Below are positions 14,501 through 29,500 of a stretch of DNA of 64,000 bases, in pieces. Positions within the stretch are counted from its first letter, which is position 1; every line of letters begins with the position of its first letter. Below the pieces are notes generated by a model. The model had not been told where the DNA came from. It was given only the letters and a program-made list of their open reading frames with translations, and ran no database searches. This DNA is from Cyclina sinensis (lineage: Eukaryota; Mollusca; Bivalvia; Venerida; Veneridae), in NCBI GenBank assembly GCA_012932295.1, contig JAAONU010000010.1, forward strand, positions 24,984,977-25,048,976, given 5' to 3'. The position numbers were made by a program, and so were the translations under genes.

Positions 14501-17500
14501 CAACTTGTACATCTGGGTCATTTTCTGGGCCAGACCCTTGGAAGACTCGAAACCCTCTGAGTACAGGATCACCTCAGCAATCAGGGCTGCAAGGCAAATG
14601 ATTCATCTATGTTGAATACACAAACACAGTTGAATTTGTAGAACAACTTGACTATTGAATATTCTTATTTCATTCTCAGCAGTAAAACAAACATATTCTT
14701 AAGACTTTCCTACCTCTAATGCACTTATACAGTCAATATTGAAGTTTTCTTAAACTAATATCTGATAATATCTGAATTTATACCAGTTATAACATTCTAA
14801 TAACATACCAGTCATTTGCTTGCTCATGAAGAGCCTTACAATTTGTATGAGTATTTACTATTGTGTTGCTTGGATGTATCTGCAGAAACACTTAAAGAGT
14901 TCATTTATATCTACATGAGTACTAAAATAGGGGTGCTTGTATACCTTTAAGTACTCAAAAAATAACTGAGTATTGACTTTTTATACTTTATACTTGTTTT
15001 AAAGATTAATTACTTAAAATAGTATTTGTACTCATTTTTTGTTATTAAATATTTTTTGAATAAAGAGTACATACTATAGTCTGGTACCATCATGGCAATA
15101 GGTCTGAACAGGGCTTTTAGGTTGTCAGGTAGTTCTGTACGTCCAGCATAACCTGGGTTCATGGTGATGAAAGCAGCACAACTCATCACCAGTTTGATCT
15201 CGCGACCCTCAAACATGAACCTCTGAAGCTATGGACAGAAACAAAATATCTTAATTTAATAGTTAAGTTTATATCAGCATATTACATCATAATAAGTTCA
15301 AAAACTGTACTGAAAAACCGCTTTCTAAAACCCTAAAAACCTAGAAATTAGAAATTCTATTTCCCAATATAAAAAATTTGTTCTGACCTGATAATGATAT
15401 AATTAACTTACAGGTGGCATCAATAACCTTTGTTTTTTGAACATACATTGGAATTATTTTCTCAGAAAAAATTTACAAAGAAACAAAAAACGCTCCAAGC
15501 CTGGAAGTTCAGTTGATGGCAAAATGTATACATCAACCATATCTTTATTCAGTTGATTAAAGACTTAAGCATTGAGAGCTATATTGTGACCAATAAATGA
15601 GGTGAACACAGTTCACTGATGGTTAAAGCCTTATAGATAGGAAGTGTTTCATATATATACAAGATGCACAATACAACATAAATAATCACAATGGTTTTAC
15701 TATGTTCACTGACAAACAGAATTTTTAATCAACAGTGAAATTTCATCTGATCTGTGTGAAAAAATCTCTTTCTCTGAATAAAGGATGACAATTAGTACAA
15801 TAGACCAAAGAAATAACAAATTTATAATAGAAAGTAAAATATCAACTGATAAAATTTTAATGTAATTACCTCCCTTTAGCATACTATTTAAAGAAATCAG
15901 CCTTTTTTTTTTTTTCGAAGACTGAATAAATTAGAAATCAGATTAAGAAAAAAAAGATATATGCCAAAAAACAACAAAAAACCAACTGGACCATAACTTA
16001 AATCTTTAAGTATGTTTAAATGAAAAATGTGACTTCTTCAATGTGCCAATATCTACTGAATGGAAAGATAGTATAACAATTAAAAACTGAAAATTTTGCC
16101 AGACTGAATTATCCGAGTGTCACGGGTGAAATACTTGGGTGATACAATTAATCTTGCCTGGGTAGCTCAGCTAGTGGAACACCTTTACATGCGAGCAGGG
16201 GGTTGCAGGTTTGACCCGACCGTTGAAATTCTTTTCGAAACCTATGACATTAGGGTCAAACATGGGGGGCTCATACCAATAAATCCAAGCATAAGAACAT
16301 CAAGAAATGAATTACAAGTGTACATTCATATTCACAGTCAATATCATACATGATTTTTTCACTCTTTCAACATTATAACACTACCTCCTTCTTTCTCTCA
16401 TACACATGTCCGTAACAGCTTAAAAGCTCTTTCTTCAGAAAAGAAAGCAAAATTATAATCTAAGAGACACATCAATTTTTACAATATCTACAAAACTGAG
16501 CTTGAATTCAAACTTTAATTTTCTAGAAATAGTTAATATTTCTTTATTGTTTACAAGTGATACCATGAAACTTTATCTAAATTAAACCCTATCTTAAAAA
16601 TCATAAGTAAAAGACCTTGTGCTGTAAAAGGAGTGGACAATATAACAGAACTGACTGTAACAGATTCACGACACTGTACTGTCTATAACACAGACACAAA
16701 TACCTGCACTTCTTTCTTAGCATTGCCTTTAGCTTTCCTCTATAACATTTTAAGTGAGATAAACTTATCAATTAGGAATGCATTAATAAATCTAAATGTG
16801 AAGGAGTGGTAGCAAAGGGGTAGAGCCCTCAACTCTCAATTCAGAGGTCTCTGGTTCCAATCCCACCACTGCAAGTCTCAAGTGAATTTCCACATTCAAC
16901 ATTTGTGGTGCAAGCACTGCTTCAATCCACAAGGTAGTCAAAAGGAGGGATTAATATCAGCTGCAAGAACTTGTTTCCCAACTGATGAAAAAATGAGCTA
17001 GTTTAAACTGAAGCAATCTATATATTCATTTACAGCAAAAGAAATAGTTCGAAACTATAGTAACAATCAAATCCAATAAGAATGTGATTATAATGAGCTA
17101 GAGACAAAATCTACATTACATCACTCAGACCTGATAACAAATTTCCACAGAAAAAGCAAACAAAAGAATTTGAAACTAGAAACAAGTCCATAGGACACTG
17201 ATGCCCCGAGTCCTTCCCCTGTCACGGAAGACCCATAGCAATATATGCAGAGATTCTGGTGAGAATCTGTGTGGAGAAGTTCACATTTCACAGTGAAGAA
17301 AAGACTCTGTTAGCTTAAACAATAACTTGACAGAAAAAAGACTAAGCATAAAAATACAAGGATTCTACAGGTACTGTCACAGTGACATTCACCACTAACC
17401 TACTGATTTCAAAATCAATATGGATCATCTGCTGCTCATGTCCAATGTCCCTACCAAGTTTCTTTTACCTAGGCCAGAGTTAATAATTCACCAGTTATTA

Positions 17501-20500
17501 ATCACACAAGGATTTTACACAGACAGCCACTGTCACTGTGACCCTTGACCTAGTGATCTCAAAATCAATAGCGGTCAACTACTGGTCATGCTCAATAACC
17601 CTATTAAGTTTAAGGAACCTAGGCCCACACATTGGCCAGTTATTAATTGGATAAAATGATAGGACCCTGTGTGTACATACTAACAGCAGCAAAGCAACCA
17701 CTTATTTTGAACCAGAGTTACCTACCTTGGCAGCTTTAGCATTTCTGATGGTAATCAACTGTTGAGCAATCACTGACAGGACTTCAATGTCAATTCTGTT
17801 AAACTCATCAAAGCAGCACCATGCTCCAGACTGGGCCAGACCCGAGAAAAATCTGCCCATCATCTGTGAAAATAAGAATTAATTTAGTATCCAGTATTAC
17901 ACCTCTTAAACATTGGGTCAACACTTCAGTATTCATTCTTAAAATGATATCATGGTAATCAAAGCATTTTTTTTTACTTACTCTAACAATGCTGTCATAA
18001 CAAATGCATTAACTTTTACCTAATTCAACAAAAAGATTTTGTTTGGTAGTGAGGATTTTGAGTAACGTATCCACAAAAAAAGTCCTATTTTCAATTAGTT
18101 TCTAGTTTAAGCAAGTACTTAAAATACAGAAATTTTTTCATATATACCACACTTACTAACATATATAACACTCAAGAAGTGAAAATCAGTAGCAAAGTGG
18201 TATGACATCCCTGTGATACACAGACTTTTACATAAACCATATTAACCACTCAGCGTGGCGGCGTGGCCGAGTGGTTAATGCGTCGGACTAGTAATCAAAG
18301 AATTGCTAGTTCAAACCCATTCAGGGGCAAGCCGTTGTTTCCTTGAGCAAGAAACTTTACACTCATTGCTTAGTACTGGTTAGTTCCAGGAATGGATTCG
18401 AGAGTGTGTCTATAAGCTAAAAGCTTCCTACAAAATAAAAAAAAAAAATAAATTTGGTATAAACTATCCACTCAGCAACAAACAGACAGGTAGGTTGCAA
18501 CTCTTGAATCTTCATGTTGTAGGATGTTAAAAAATCATTCAATGTTAATCAATATCCCAAACCTTATAATCAAGACCATCTGAGCAGTTGAAGACAACAC
18601 ACTGCTTGGCAAGAGATTTTGCCAGATCCTTGGTTGTCTCTGTTTTTCCAGTACCAGCGGGTCCGGCTGGGGCTCCACCAAGGTCAAGCTGTAATGCTCC
18701 CATAAGGCACAGGTAGCAACGATCCTGAAATAAATGAAAAGTTATGAAATCTTCTGTAAATGAATGCATTTTTAATGACTTATAATGAAGTGATAGAAAG
18801 GCTGAACAAGAATTACCTTAGAAAGGAACAAAATAAACATTTATTTTTTCACTTCAAATGCTCATGAATGCAAGAATGTATGACAAACCTTTGAAACTAA
18901 AAAATTCTCTGGCATAAAGAATAAGTTATGAGAGACATTTCTCTATTGTATTCAAATATCAAATTCAAAAATATGATTCTAAATACATTTTTAGCAAAAA
19001 TATGAATACTTACTGTAAGTGGTGTGATGACAAGACGTGGCGAGGCACCCAGGTACTCATAGCCATACACGTACATTGAGTTAGACATCTTCACAACACA
19101 GTTGTCTAGCTCCACGTCCCAGTAATAACGTAACTGCTTCTGCCATTCAAAGTTGTCCACAGAGTCACACTGGAAAAAAGTTAAATGGGACTTGAAAATT
19201 CTGTGCAGAAATTTTGGCCTGCAAATTGCGTATCTTGTACCCTCAGGCCAACAGATTTCATTGAATCACTAGTTGTGATGATTTTCATTCATGAATTAAT
19301 GTCATTTATTACTACAAAAAATTTTTAAAGGTTGATTAAGGTCAAAGTTGAAGTTTGTATGCAAAATTTAATACAGCATTAAAATTTCAATGCTGTAGCT
19401 GCAAAAACAAGTAGGTCAGTAGGTCATGGCCATGGTCACAGACTCATGAAGGTCAATGATAAAGTCAAATACATATGGACATAAAAGTTCCTCCAAAAAT
19501 CATTCAGCAATTTTCAGTTTTCTGTATACAGGTATGTCTATATAAAACTGTTGACCCATTGGGCAGGGTCACATTTGACCCTCAAGCCATGTTTTGAACA
19601 ATTTTGGTACAGAGCCAATGGTCAATGCCAGACACCAAATTTTTTGTCTTGGCATTCGAGTTTTAGAGAAAAGTTAAAAAAAAATAAAAATGTTAAAAAG
19701 ATTAATTAGTGACACCCCAGGGAGAGGCAAGGTTTGAATGATTAACAACAGACACCAGGTGTCTCACATGAGCTACAAAAATGATAAAATTTATCCAAGG
19801 ATTTCGAAAGTGATGTCTATAAAAAAAAGATTAGGTATTATCATGCAGTATTACATACAGTTTCACTGCTCATTTGATAACAAAAAATGTGCCTCAAAAG
19901 ATAAGATTTATTTTCTAAAAAAAGTAGAACTACATATACAATAAGGAAAAATGTTCAGGGAAAATACATACATGTACGATACGTGGAAAATAACAAGCAC
20001 ATGCAGAGAGGAAAAATCAAACATTATGACTTTCTTCACCTGGTATTTAGTTTCAACAGAAGTTTAATTTTCTGGATATGACTTTTCATCCAATGAAGTT
20101 ATTTTATAAAGAGCAAAAGACACATTTTTATCTGAATATACTTACATATAACTAACAGTACTTAATGTTAAAAAATGATAGGAACAGAAAAAAATACCAG
20201 TTCTATGATAACTATAGTTTATATTTTCTATATTACAGAGACATAACATATAGACACATTACATACATGTAATACAAAAGGGAACAAGCTTCAGGCAAAA
20301 ATGACATACTACCCCTAATTTTGAAGAATACTACATTTAAATATGCAGAAAACAATATCAGAAATTTTGAAATTTGTTTATACAGTACCAGATCTACTAT
20401 TTAACAACAATGTATACATAAAAAATATTATAGTTCAAGAAAAAAATATAAATCATTTTGTACTAATAATTTACCCCATAACCATATTTTTTATGTATTT

Positions 20501-23500
20501 CTATTAATAGTAACATGGTATCACTATTCTAACTATCGTTGCACAAACGTATGTACATCTACCAAAGTTAGAAAGCAGATACTGATGATTCTGTAAACAT
20601 TTGAAAATACAGGGCCATAACTCTAGACAAAACTGTATAAGAGTTCCATTCACATGACCTTGACCCACTGCACTCAGTGTCATCAATAATGACCTTGAAT
20701 TTATGACTTTGAATAAATGAACTTGAATTATCTGGATTAATAAAAGAAGCAGATCATGGTACTATGCAATTCTCTTTTTCATGAATGTTTTACACCTTTT
20801 TGTCTTCTCAACTTCAGACACAAAAAATATACTTTTTTCAACTAATATTATCTTATAATTATGATAGTAATATTTGTGAGAATACATACGGGTGTATACA
20901 TATGTATAAATATATATACATGCATATATGGATGACTATCGCAGTCTACAGGTGTACATTAAAATACTTACACACTGTAAATATAGAGATTGAAAAGTTA
21001 ATAAATATTTGTAAAGAGCACTTCAATATGATAAAATGATGTTAGGCATGAATTTTTTTTTTCAAATGTTGGCAAATCACATTAAGTATTTACTGAAATT
21101 TAATTAACCCTGTGCCAACAGTATCTGAGATATACCTTATTAAATGTTAATATTATAACAGAATGTTAGAACAAGGCACACAGCAGAAATGTAATTAATA
21201 GTTTCTTTCATAAGTACCTGTATAGATTTTGAATATACATGTGCGTACCTGACTTTTCACCATTCCTGTGATCATATCACGAGCGTGGACATCTATTGTG
21301 ATCAAGGCACACAGTATAGCTCGTGACAATTTCGGTAACTCTCCACGTACAATTGCAGCCAGCTCATTCAAATCCTTGACGAAGAAAACAACGGTCTTTA
21401 CTGATTAGAAATATTTTCATATACCCTTAATTATAATGATTCCTAATGCAGAAAACCAGTATTAACTGTATAAAATGGCCCATCTATTCCCTTACTTATC
21501 AATTACCTTATATGGCAATTTGATTGAGTGTCCATTTTGTTAACTTAGGATTATGTTTTTGAATTCAGTAAGGTCACTAGTTTTTCATGGATATTTTTGT
21601 AATGTCTAAGCACTGTGTCAACCATAAAAGATGTCCTCAAAGAATGCCAAAGAGAGAAGTCTTACTTGCATGATGCTTAAATCTTTCAAAGATAAAACCA
21701 ATATTTCTGCAAATGGTCATTTATCTTATTTCCTTTTTTAAATTGTATTCTTTATTAAGAAAGTATTTTTGACTACTGTTTCTAAAGGAAAAATATATTC
21801 TCCAGTTGTAAACAACCTGGTATCTTTTGTTTCCAGAGTTTTGGCCACACTGACAATGCTACATACCTTGAAACACTTTTGTTCAAATTCCCTCATGCCC
21901 TCTAGCCTGTCAAACTCCCCATCCAAAATCTCTGTCACATCTCGACACCAGACCAGCTGAGATACTGTCAGCACAACCTGGTATAAAAAAAAATCACCAG
22001 TTTTTGTAAACTTGTTTCCTACTTGACAATTGATTCCAATCAAACTTGAGCTAAAGACCTTCTTCTAGCACAATTATAACGTCATACTCATTCAGAGAAA
22101 TGCATTAATATTCTAGAACAAATTCTTTCATGGAACATGGCCACCAGTTTCTGCTGGTCTCTTTTATTGCCTGTGTACACAGCCACTTTTCACATTCCAC
22201 ACTTTCACTTTGGTTTGTATCAGCAGAAAACAGTCATTGAGTACAATTAATATCAGTTGCAAGAACTTGTTTTCCAATCCAATGTAAAATCAATACATTT
22301 AAACTAAGTTCCAAAAACAATAAACTGACATATTAAAAAAAAGAAAACCAGACCTGTGAGCAGTGAGCAACTACCCATTCTTTGCGTGGACGTCTCTCGT
22401 AATCTGTGATGGCAGACTTGGTCAGTTTACGTAGATTACTGAACATGCCCTCTTCTACTTTACCAAGCCACTCTTCAACATTGCCTCTTGCCTTTAATCC
22501 CTGGATACACAGATGTAATATTTTTTGTATTCATATAATAAAACTAAAAGTGTTATATCAAGAGTTTCTTCAAGTGATATGCTCTAAGAAATTCATTACA
22601 TGTACTACAACAGTTAAGACCCACTACCAGTAATAGTACCAGTGATAACATGCACTTACTAACAAACAGATCTTAATAACATGTCTCATTTGTTCTAAAT
22701 TTTAGACTTTCTTACTTCCAAACTGCTATTTTTGGCATGATTTTGAAATAATCAAAGTGGTAATATTAGCAGGACTTTACTGTATATATTGATCTTTTTC
22801 CTTATCTGATGAAGAATTTCATTAAAACAAATAAAAATATGACATGATAAGCATGTATCATGTGTAAAAAAAATGTCCTTCCTAACTGAGGTAAGGTCAA
22901 CATCCCTTACCTTGCCAAGACTGACTTTCTCGTTCTCTGGGGATATCATTGACAAGATATCATTGGTATACTGGATCTCTTGTGGCTCTCCTGAAATACA
23001 AGGTCAAAGGTCAAGGTCATAAAATATGTTAATAAGCCCAAGTGCAGAATCAACACTTTCGCGAAGAAACTTTAATCAAGCTTGTTTTAGGTTATAATAT
23101 GAGAATATCATGTGGGAAAATGAATGACAGAAGAATTTTCACAGACACTGCTTCCAACAATTGTGTTCCAGTTGTACAAAAACTTTTGGTTCCAAATCTT
23201 TCATAAACTTATCATAATCCACTCTTAGGATCATGATATCTGATATCTGCAACAGAGAGCAAACACCAACCAGGAATGTGTGTATATCTTTTATTATATG
23301 AAATTAAATACACAATAAAGACATTATCTAAGAATTGTTTCTGACCTTCAGGAGTAGATTTCCCATCAGAGGCTTGGATCCCAAACTCGAGTTTAGCAAT
23401 AGCATCAAAACATTTTCTCAGATGCGGCTGTACGGCCAGTGGGTTTCTGGTCTGGGCAAGGATCTCTAGTAACTCATCATTGGACAAGAAGTAGAATCTG

Positions 23501-26500
23501 TAATGAATTGTTTATAACCAGTCTACAAAATAGTTTTTCAATGGTACAGTTATTAGGACTTACAGCTACAGAAAATCCACAATCCAAAATCCTGTTCTAC
23601 AGGCCATAACAATTAAAATTAATTATTAAAGCTAAATCAGATTTACAGGTTAATACAGAATTTTACAAATATTGGGCAATCAATCATACAAAAAAAAATA
23701 CTTTTGCGGAAAGAAAACAGGCTGTGTAACTCTTGCAACAGTACTGTAAGAGTGACCTACCTTGGGAAGATAACTCTCTTGGACTCCAGGTATGCTTCCA
23801 GGCATTTCTGGATCTGATCAAGTAGAGCATTGTTGTTCTGGAATGTCTCAAGTAACCCTGGAAATATAAATGCATTTAAAATGTAAATAATTAAGCCTGG
23901 AAATAAGCAACTTTAGTTCAATAACTGTCGTTTGGTATATTTCCTCATGTTACCAATAACTGCAAAAACTAAACACTTGTGACAACTACATGTATAAATA
24001 TTAGAATCTCAAGTTAATAAATGTTTCTATCAAATGATCTGTTATCATGTCTCCTTTTGCTAAAAAATTTAAAGACAAACTTTTCTATGGCTTCTATTGA
24101 AATCTGACAAGTAAACATTTCTGAACAAATTGTCAAAGCTACTGTATATCAAAATGGAACCTGTCACTACCATGCATTACTAAGACATTGGCACACTGCT
24201 GCAAACATTGACAGAAATGAATAGAGGGACAAATTCTGTGGTATCTGAAAGACCTATACCTGGCTGGGTTCCAGCTCTGATTGCAGACGGCACTTTGTTC
24301 ACCTTTCTCATAATGTCCTTGTATGATTTGTCTACTTGCATGAACATTTTAGCTTCAGCTGGAAGCTGCCTCTGGATATCTGGAGCCGAGAATATACTCT
24401 CCAAATATAACCACGCTCTCTGACAGTCCAACCATTCATCCTGAATAACAGTGTTAAGAGTACTCTCTATAATTTCACCAAAATCACCTTACACAGTACT
24501 TATACAAAAGGATTTGGAGAAGTGGGCGAATTTGACCATCAATATACCTTACACAGTATTTATTTCCATACCTTAGAGTCTTTTCTATAATTACCACATC
24601 AAAATCACCTTACATGTACTTATATAAAAGGTTTTGGAGAAGTGGGAGAATTTGATCATTAATGCTAATCTGGAAAATATTTTTTTTTTTTTTTTATGTT
24701 TTGACCATTTACATAGGGAATATTGATAACACTAAATAATCTAAAACGATGTTACTTTTGCTGAATTCTGGCAACTTGAAATCTAAATGGTTTAATAAAA
24801 TTCTTGATTAAGTGCACGTTCAATGACAATTATAATACTTGCTAACAATTCATTTCTACCACATGCACTTGTAATAACACAACTCCATTCCTTTCATGCA
24901 CATACCAAAGTTTTGCCAAAAAGGTCCAGCTGGCGGGTCCACTCTTCGACTCTTGGCTTAATTGGGCCAACATGCCGAGAGCTTGCTATGGTTGCAACAT
25001 TTATGTTACTGTCATCAAGAAGTTGTTGAATCTCATCCGTGCCACCGAGAATAAACACATCTTTAGAGTCTTTGTGTGGCAAGACAACAAATTCTGTCAC
25101 CTTCCATGCATCTTCAACCTTTATTGAAATTATAAATGCACTGTATTAGGTAGCTAAGACTTTAACTACAAACTGGAATCTTATAAAGCAAGTGAAATGT
25201 GTTTAGACTGTGCTTCTGAAATTAAAATATCTACAGTATAAGATAAAAGCCTTTTGTAAATATGTTTGCAGAAACCCGTCACTATCCTAGTGCTAAGTCA
25301 ATATGTTTGCAGAAACCTGTCACTATCCTAGTGCTAAGTCAATATGTTTGCAGAAACCTGTCACTATCCTAGTGCTAAGTCAATATGTTTGCAGAAACCT
25401 GTCACTATCCTAGTGCTAAGTCAATATGTTTGCAGAAACCCGTCACTATCCTAGTGCTAAGTCAATATGTTTGCAGAAACCTGTCACTATCCTAGTGCTA
25501 AGTCAACATGTTTGCAGAAACCCGTCACTATCCTAGTGCTAAGACATAAAACTGTAGTAGCCAAATTTTCCATTTAGTCTGAATTACATGCCCCTTTACA
25601 ACAATAATGCAAGAAAATGTGAAATTCCATCTTGTTCTGATAGTTTCTGAAAATTTAGTAGCCAGTGCCTATTCCGACTACTGAAAGTGCTAACATATAT
25701 GTAGCTTAACTATTCTCTATCCATGATATTAGATGGGTAAATCTTAACAATGGGTAAAACAGTATTTTTCCATTCTGTTCTCAATACATTCACCACTTAT
25801 GATGTAAGACAAGAGCATTTGCTTGACATGAAAGAAGGACTTCCTAATGGTAACAGTAAATCACAGTGTAAAATACAGTTACAAATCCTACCTTTTTCAA
25901 GATACCCTCTAAACTGGCTTCAGAGCTGGCCTGTCCGGAGATCTCTTGCAGAGTTTCAGCATGTTTGAAAGCATATATGTCAGTCAGTTTTCCCAGGGTA
26001 AGGGGGTCCTCAGGGGTAAATTTGTATTCCAGAATATTCTCAATGACGTCCCAGTGGCGCTGTTTCAGACATGGGTTTCTCAAGTCTGTGATGACAGGCA
26101 GCTGCAAGTAATATACATTTGTAAAAGGTTAACAAACTGTTTTGATGCTTATGTTTGGAGAAATCGGACAACCTCAGTTTGGTTTAGAATTTATGTGGTT
26201 GTTCTTGGATGTGTTAATCTTTTATCCCTATTTTATTGTAGCTGTTTAGACAGTAATTCATAAACATAGTCAGTTTAAACAGGCTAGAACTAAGTGAATT
26301 GTTTTTTTTTTTCAGCTGAGGAATACCTGGTTTTGTCACTTTAAGTCACCAAAAGATAGATGGACAAAACCTTTTATGAATTTAGGCCAAACTTTCAAAA
26401 ATTTAGTTTTTTCTAACAACTTGTGTTTGCTGGAGTCTGTAAGTATGAGACAATATAAGCTTACTCTTTCTCTCATAAGCTCCACTTTCTCCTTTAATTT

Positions 26501-29500
26501 TGGAACAACTGCATTAGGAGGCAGCCCTTTTTCAAGCTGCATCACTGACTTGGCATACTTCATTGTGGTTGAGCTCATCTGCTCAGGGTCCAAGGTCTCA
26601 AACATCACCTGTTACAATTATCAATTAAAAGAAACATTCACTTGTTCTATGTGAAATAACAACAAGTACAGTTACTCTTGTAAATATGTAGCATACATGC
26701 CGTTTAGGGTTGGATCATTAATGGGAGATTTGTGGAAAATCGCCGGGTTTTTGGACATCACAACGGGGTAAAAAACGAAAAAAAAAACAAAAAAAAAAAA
26801 CGTTTGCTCGTATGAGGACGAGTATATCGGATCGCCTGTCCTGCAGAACCAGTGCAAACACTGCATGAAATATACCAATGGAAGTGTATATTATAACGTC
26901 ACAGTTTACCGACAGTAATTCTCAATGTAGATGTAGAAGTCAAAACGAAACTGGAAGCGTGAGTAAGGGGGAGCACTGCGCCTTTTTAACCGCACGGTAC
27001 CATTGATCTTTTTTCTCCTAGGTCTAGGTGATGGTGATGCAGGACGAGTAGAAATTTTGGTCACTCCTCGTTGTCACTTAATGAAAAATTTGTTTCTTGG
27101 ATTGATACGTATAAAAGACTTGCGAGTACAAAATAATTGCCTACCGCCTTCTGTTTTATTTACACATTGACGCAGTGAAATAGAAATAAAAAAAATACAC
27201 TTTAAATGGTGTATTTCGAAAATAACTCGCTCTGTTACTCAATTTCCAAACATCAAACAGTATGGAGCATATAAAACACACCGCTAATTCAGCTCAAAAG
27301 TAACTGTGTAAAGGTTGTTCATCTTTCAACTGACTTCAAAGGAGCTGACTTCTACGAACACATGGGCTGACGTAGTGCTAGGTGCAAACATTAGGCTAAA
27401 GGATTTCATTTATTAATTCGAAGGAACCGACAGAAGCTATCAATTATCCAACTTGTTTTTCACGGTCATTTGGTCTTTGACAAGTTTATTAGGGTGTCAT
27501 TGCAACAGATTAGCGAGGTGTGATATACACAGACGGTCCGGGACTTATGTTGTGGATTTGTTTTTGGCAGACTTTTATACTGTAGGGATTCAACGAATTT
27601 TATGGATTTTTTTTCTTTCAAGTCAAAATGTTGATTTATCGGGAGATTTGGGTGCTTCGCCTGGGCGCCGGGTTAAGGGTCTTAATATCGGGAGAACCCG
27701 GCGAGTAACGGGAGAACGGCATGTATGATATGTAGGAGTCAAAAGCTTCTGCATCCAGGACGGTGATAAATAAATATCCAATATCACAAATTTTCTACAG
27801 CTCTAACAAATAAAAACAAGAACAATGACTAAATTAGGTGTTTCAAGGTTAACCAATCAGACAGCAGGAAATTAAGATAGGTAATGAGCCAATCACCTCG
27901 CAGTGATCCCTCCTTCATTCTTGGGTAAAGATCTCTGCTGACATACGTTAACCTTAGCTGAAAGGGAAGTAACTGCTGTGTGCAGTCTTGTAATGAGCAA
28001 TGGCCTCACATAAGTCAGGAGATAGGCTAAGTTTATTGGGTCTACTTAGGTTCTTATTTTCTGTACATGAGAATATTCCACATTTGTGTGAATAGGATTA
28101 TCACAAAAACTTCATTTAGAAAAATATCAATCACAGTTCATTACCTGTGTCCAGTCAGCCAGAAGACCATCCCACTCATCTATGGCATTCCAGAGAAGTT
28201 CCTTCAGTTTAAGCTCTGCATGGGCCTCCTCCAGGGCATCAAACTTAGTCACTTCAACCTGACAACAATCATAGAGTTAAAGGTATATACCTCACAACAG
28301 TCACAATCATAGAGTTAAAGGTACTTACCCTATAATTTACAGATGATATAAAAAAACTAGTTGATAATTTAAAATAGAACACAATTATGTACATTTTTCG
28401 TATTACACTTTCAGACACTTAGAGAGTGTTTATTTGAAATAAATGGCTATCCACCCAAGAATGGCATGACAACAACTCTCTATATATAGAGATTGATATT
28501 AATGCATTCAGTTTGTATACTGTACATAGAATTTTGGACTGGTGCCTTGACATCCTGTAATAATATCACTCACATTTTCATGATTTTAAAGAAAATAAGC
28601 AACTCTAAATTTAGGGTACGCCTGTTTAAAGTCTTTATCATATTTTGATAAGTTCTAAATGCTTCATGAAACAAAATATGATCGACCTTTGTCACCTCAA
28701 CCAGTGCCACAAAAAATCTCTTAGTTGAAGACTTTTCTTCACTGAAAACTTATTATAATAACTGGTATTAAGCAGCCATCAATGAAATGGTTCAAAATTC
28801 AAGTTTCTGGAAAATTATACTACATATGTATGTGTATATATTTTTGCTTTCAGAAATGCAATAGATCTATTCAGTTATTTTACTTTTTTGTACTTTATGC
28901 ACTACAGGTTTTTACACTGTTGCTGAACTGTTGTTGTAATATTTATGTTTTCAGTATTTTCAACTGGAGATCTTTTTAAAGCAGCACATACTCTGTACTT
29001 AAATGTCATTGTGACCTTTTTGCTCCAGTTAAAAGTGTTGTTAAAGACATTTTTGTAACTGTGCAATAACTTTATTCATATTGGCATTACAACATTGAAA
29101 GCATTGTGTAGCTTACTGTAACCATAGCAACACAAGAAGCTGTCACATACATGGTAAAAACCAACGGTAAACTAGATAATATATTATGGTATTTTTAAAT
29201 ACATTATAACTTTTCATAAGCACTTATTTCACAACAGACAACAGAAATATTAGAATAATACTATAACGTTCCAAAACCTATAAAATACAAGCTAAAATGT
29301 AATTAAAGTCAGTCTTAATGTTGTATCCTTTGTCTATAATGATTTGTCCAGGCTGACCTTAGAAAATTGTTTGTTTGGAGTTTCCTGACCAAAGATTTTA
29401 GAGGTGCATGGGTAGGTAGACTCTCTTTATAAAGACAGTAAGTAGCATAATAGCTTTTAGTATATTCCAGAAAAAAAAACATGGCTACCAGTACACAGCA

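Noticed and set aside
16384..16420. A second possible DNAH6 microexon on the minus strand
   Set aside because: The frame that fits exon 32 contains a TGA, and its length does not keep the phase.
25259..25543. CRISPR-like array
   Set aside because: Units are contiguous without unique spacers and the genome is animal; this is a minisatellite.
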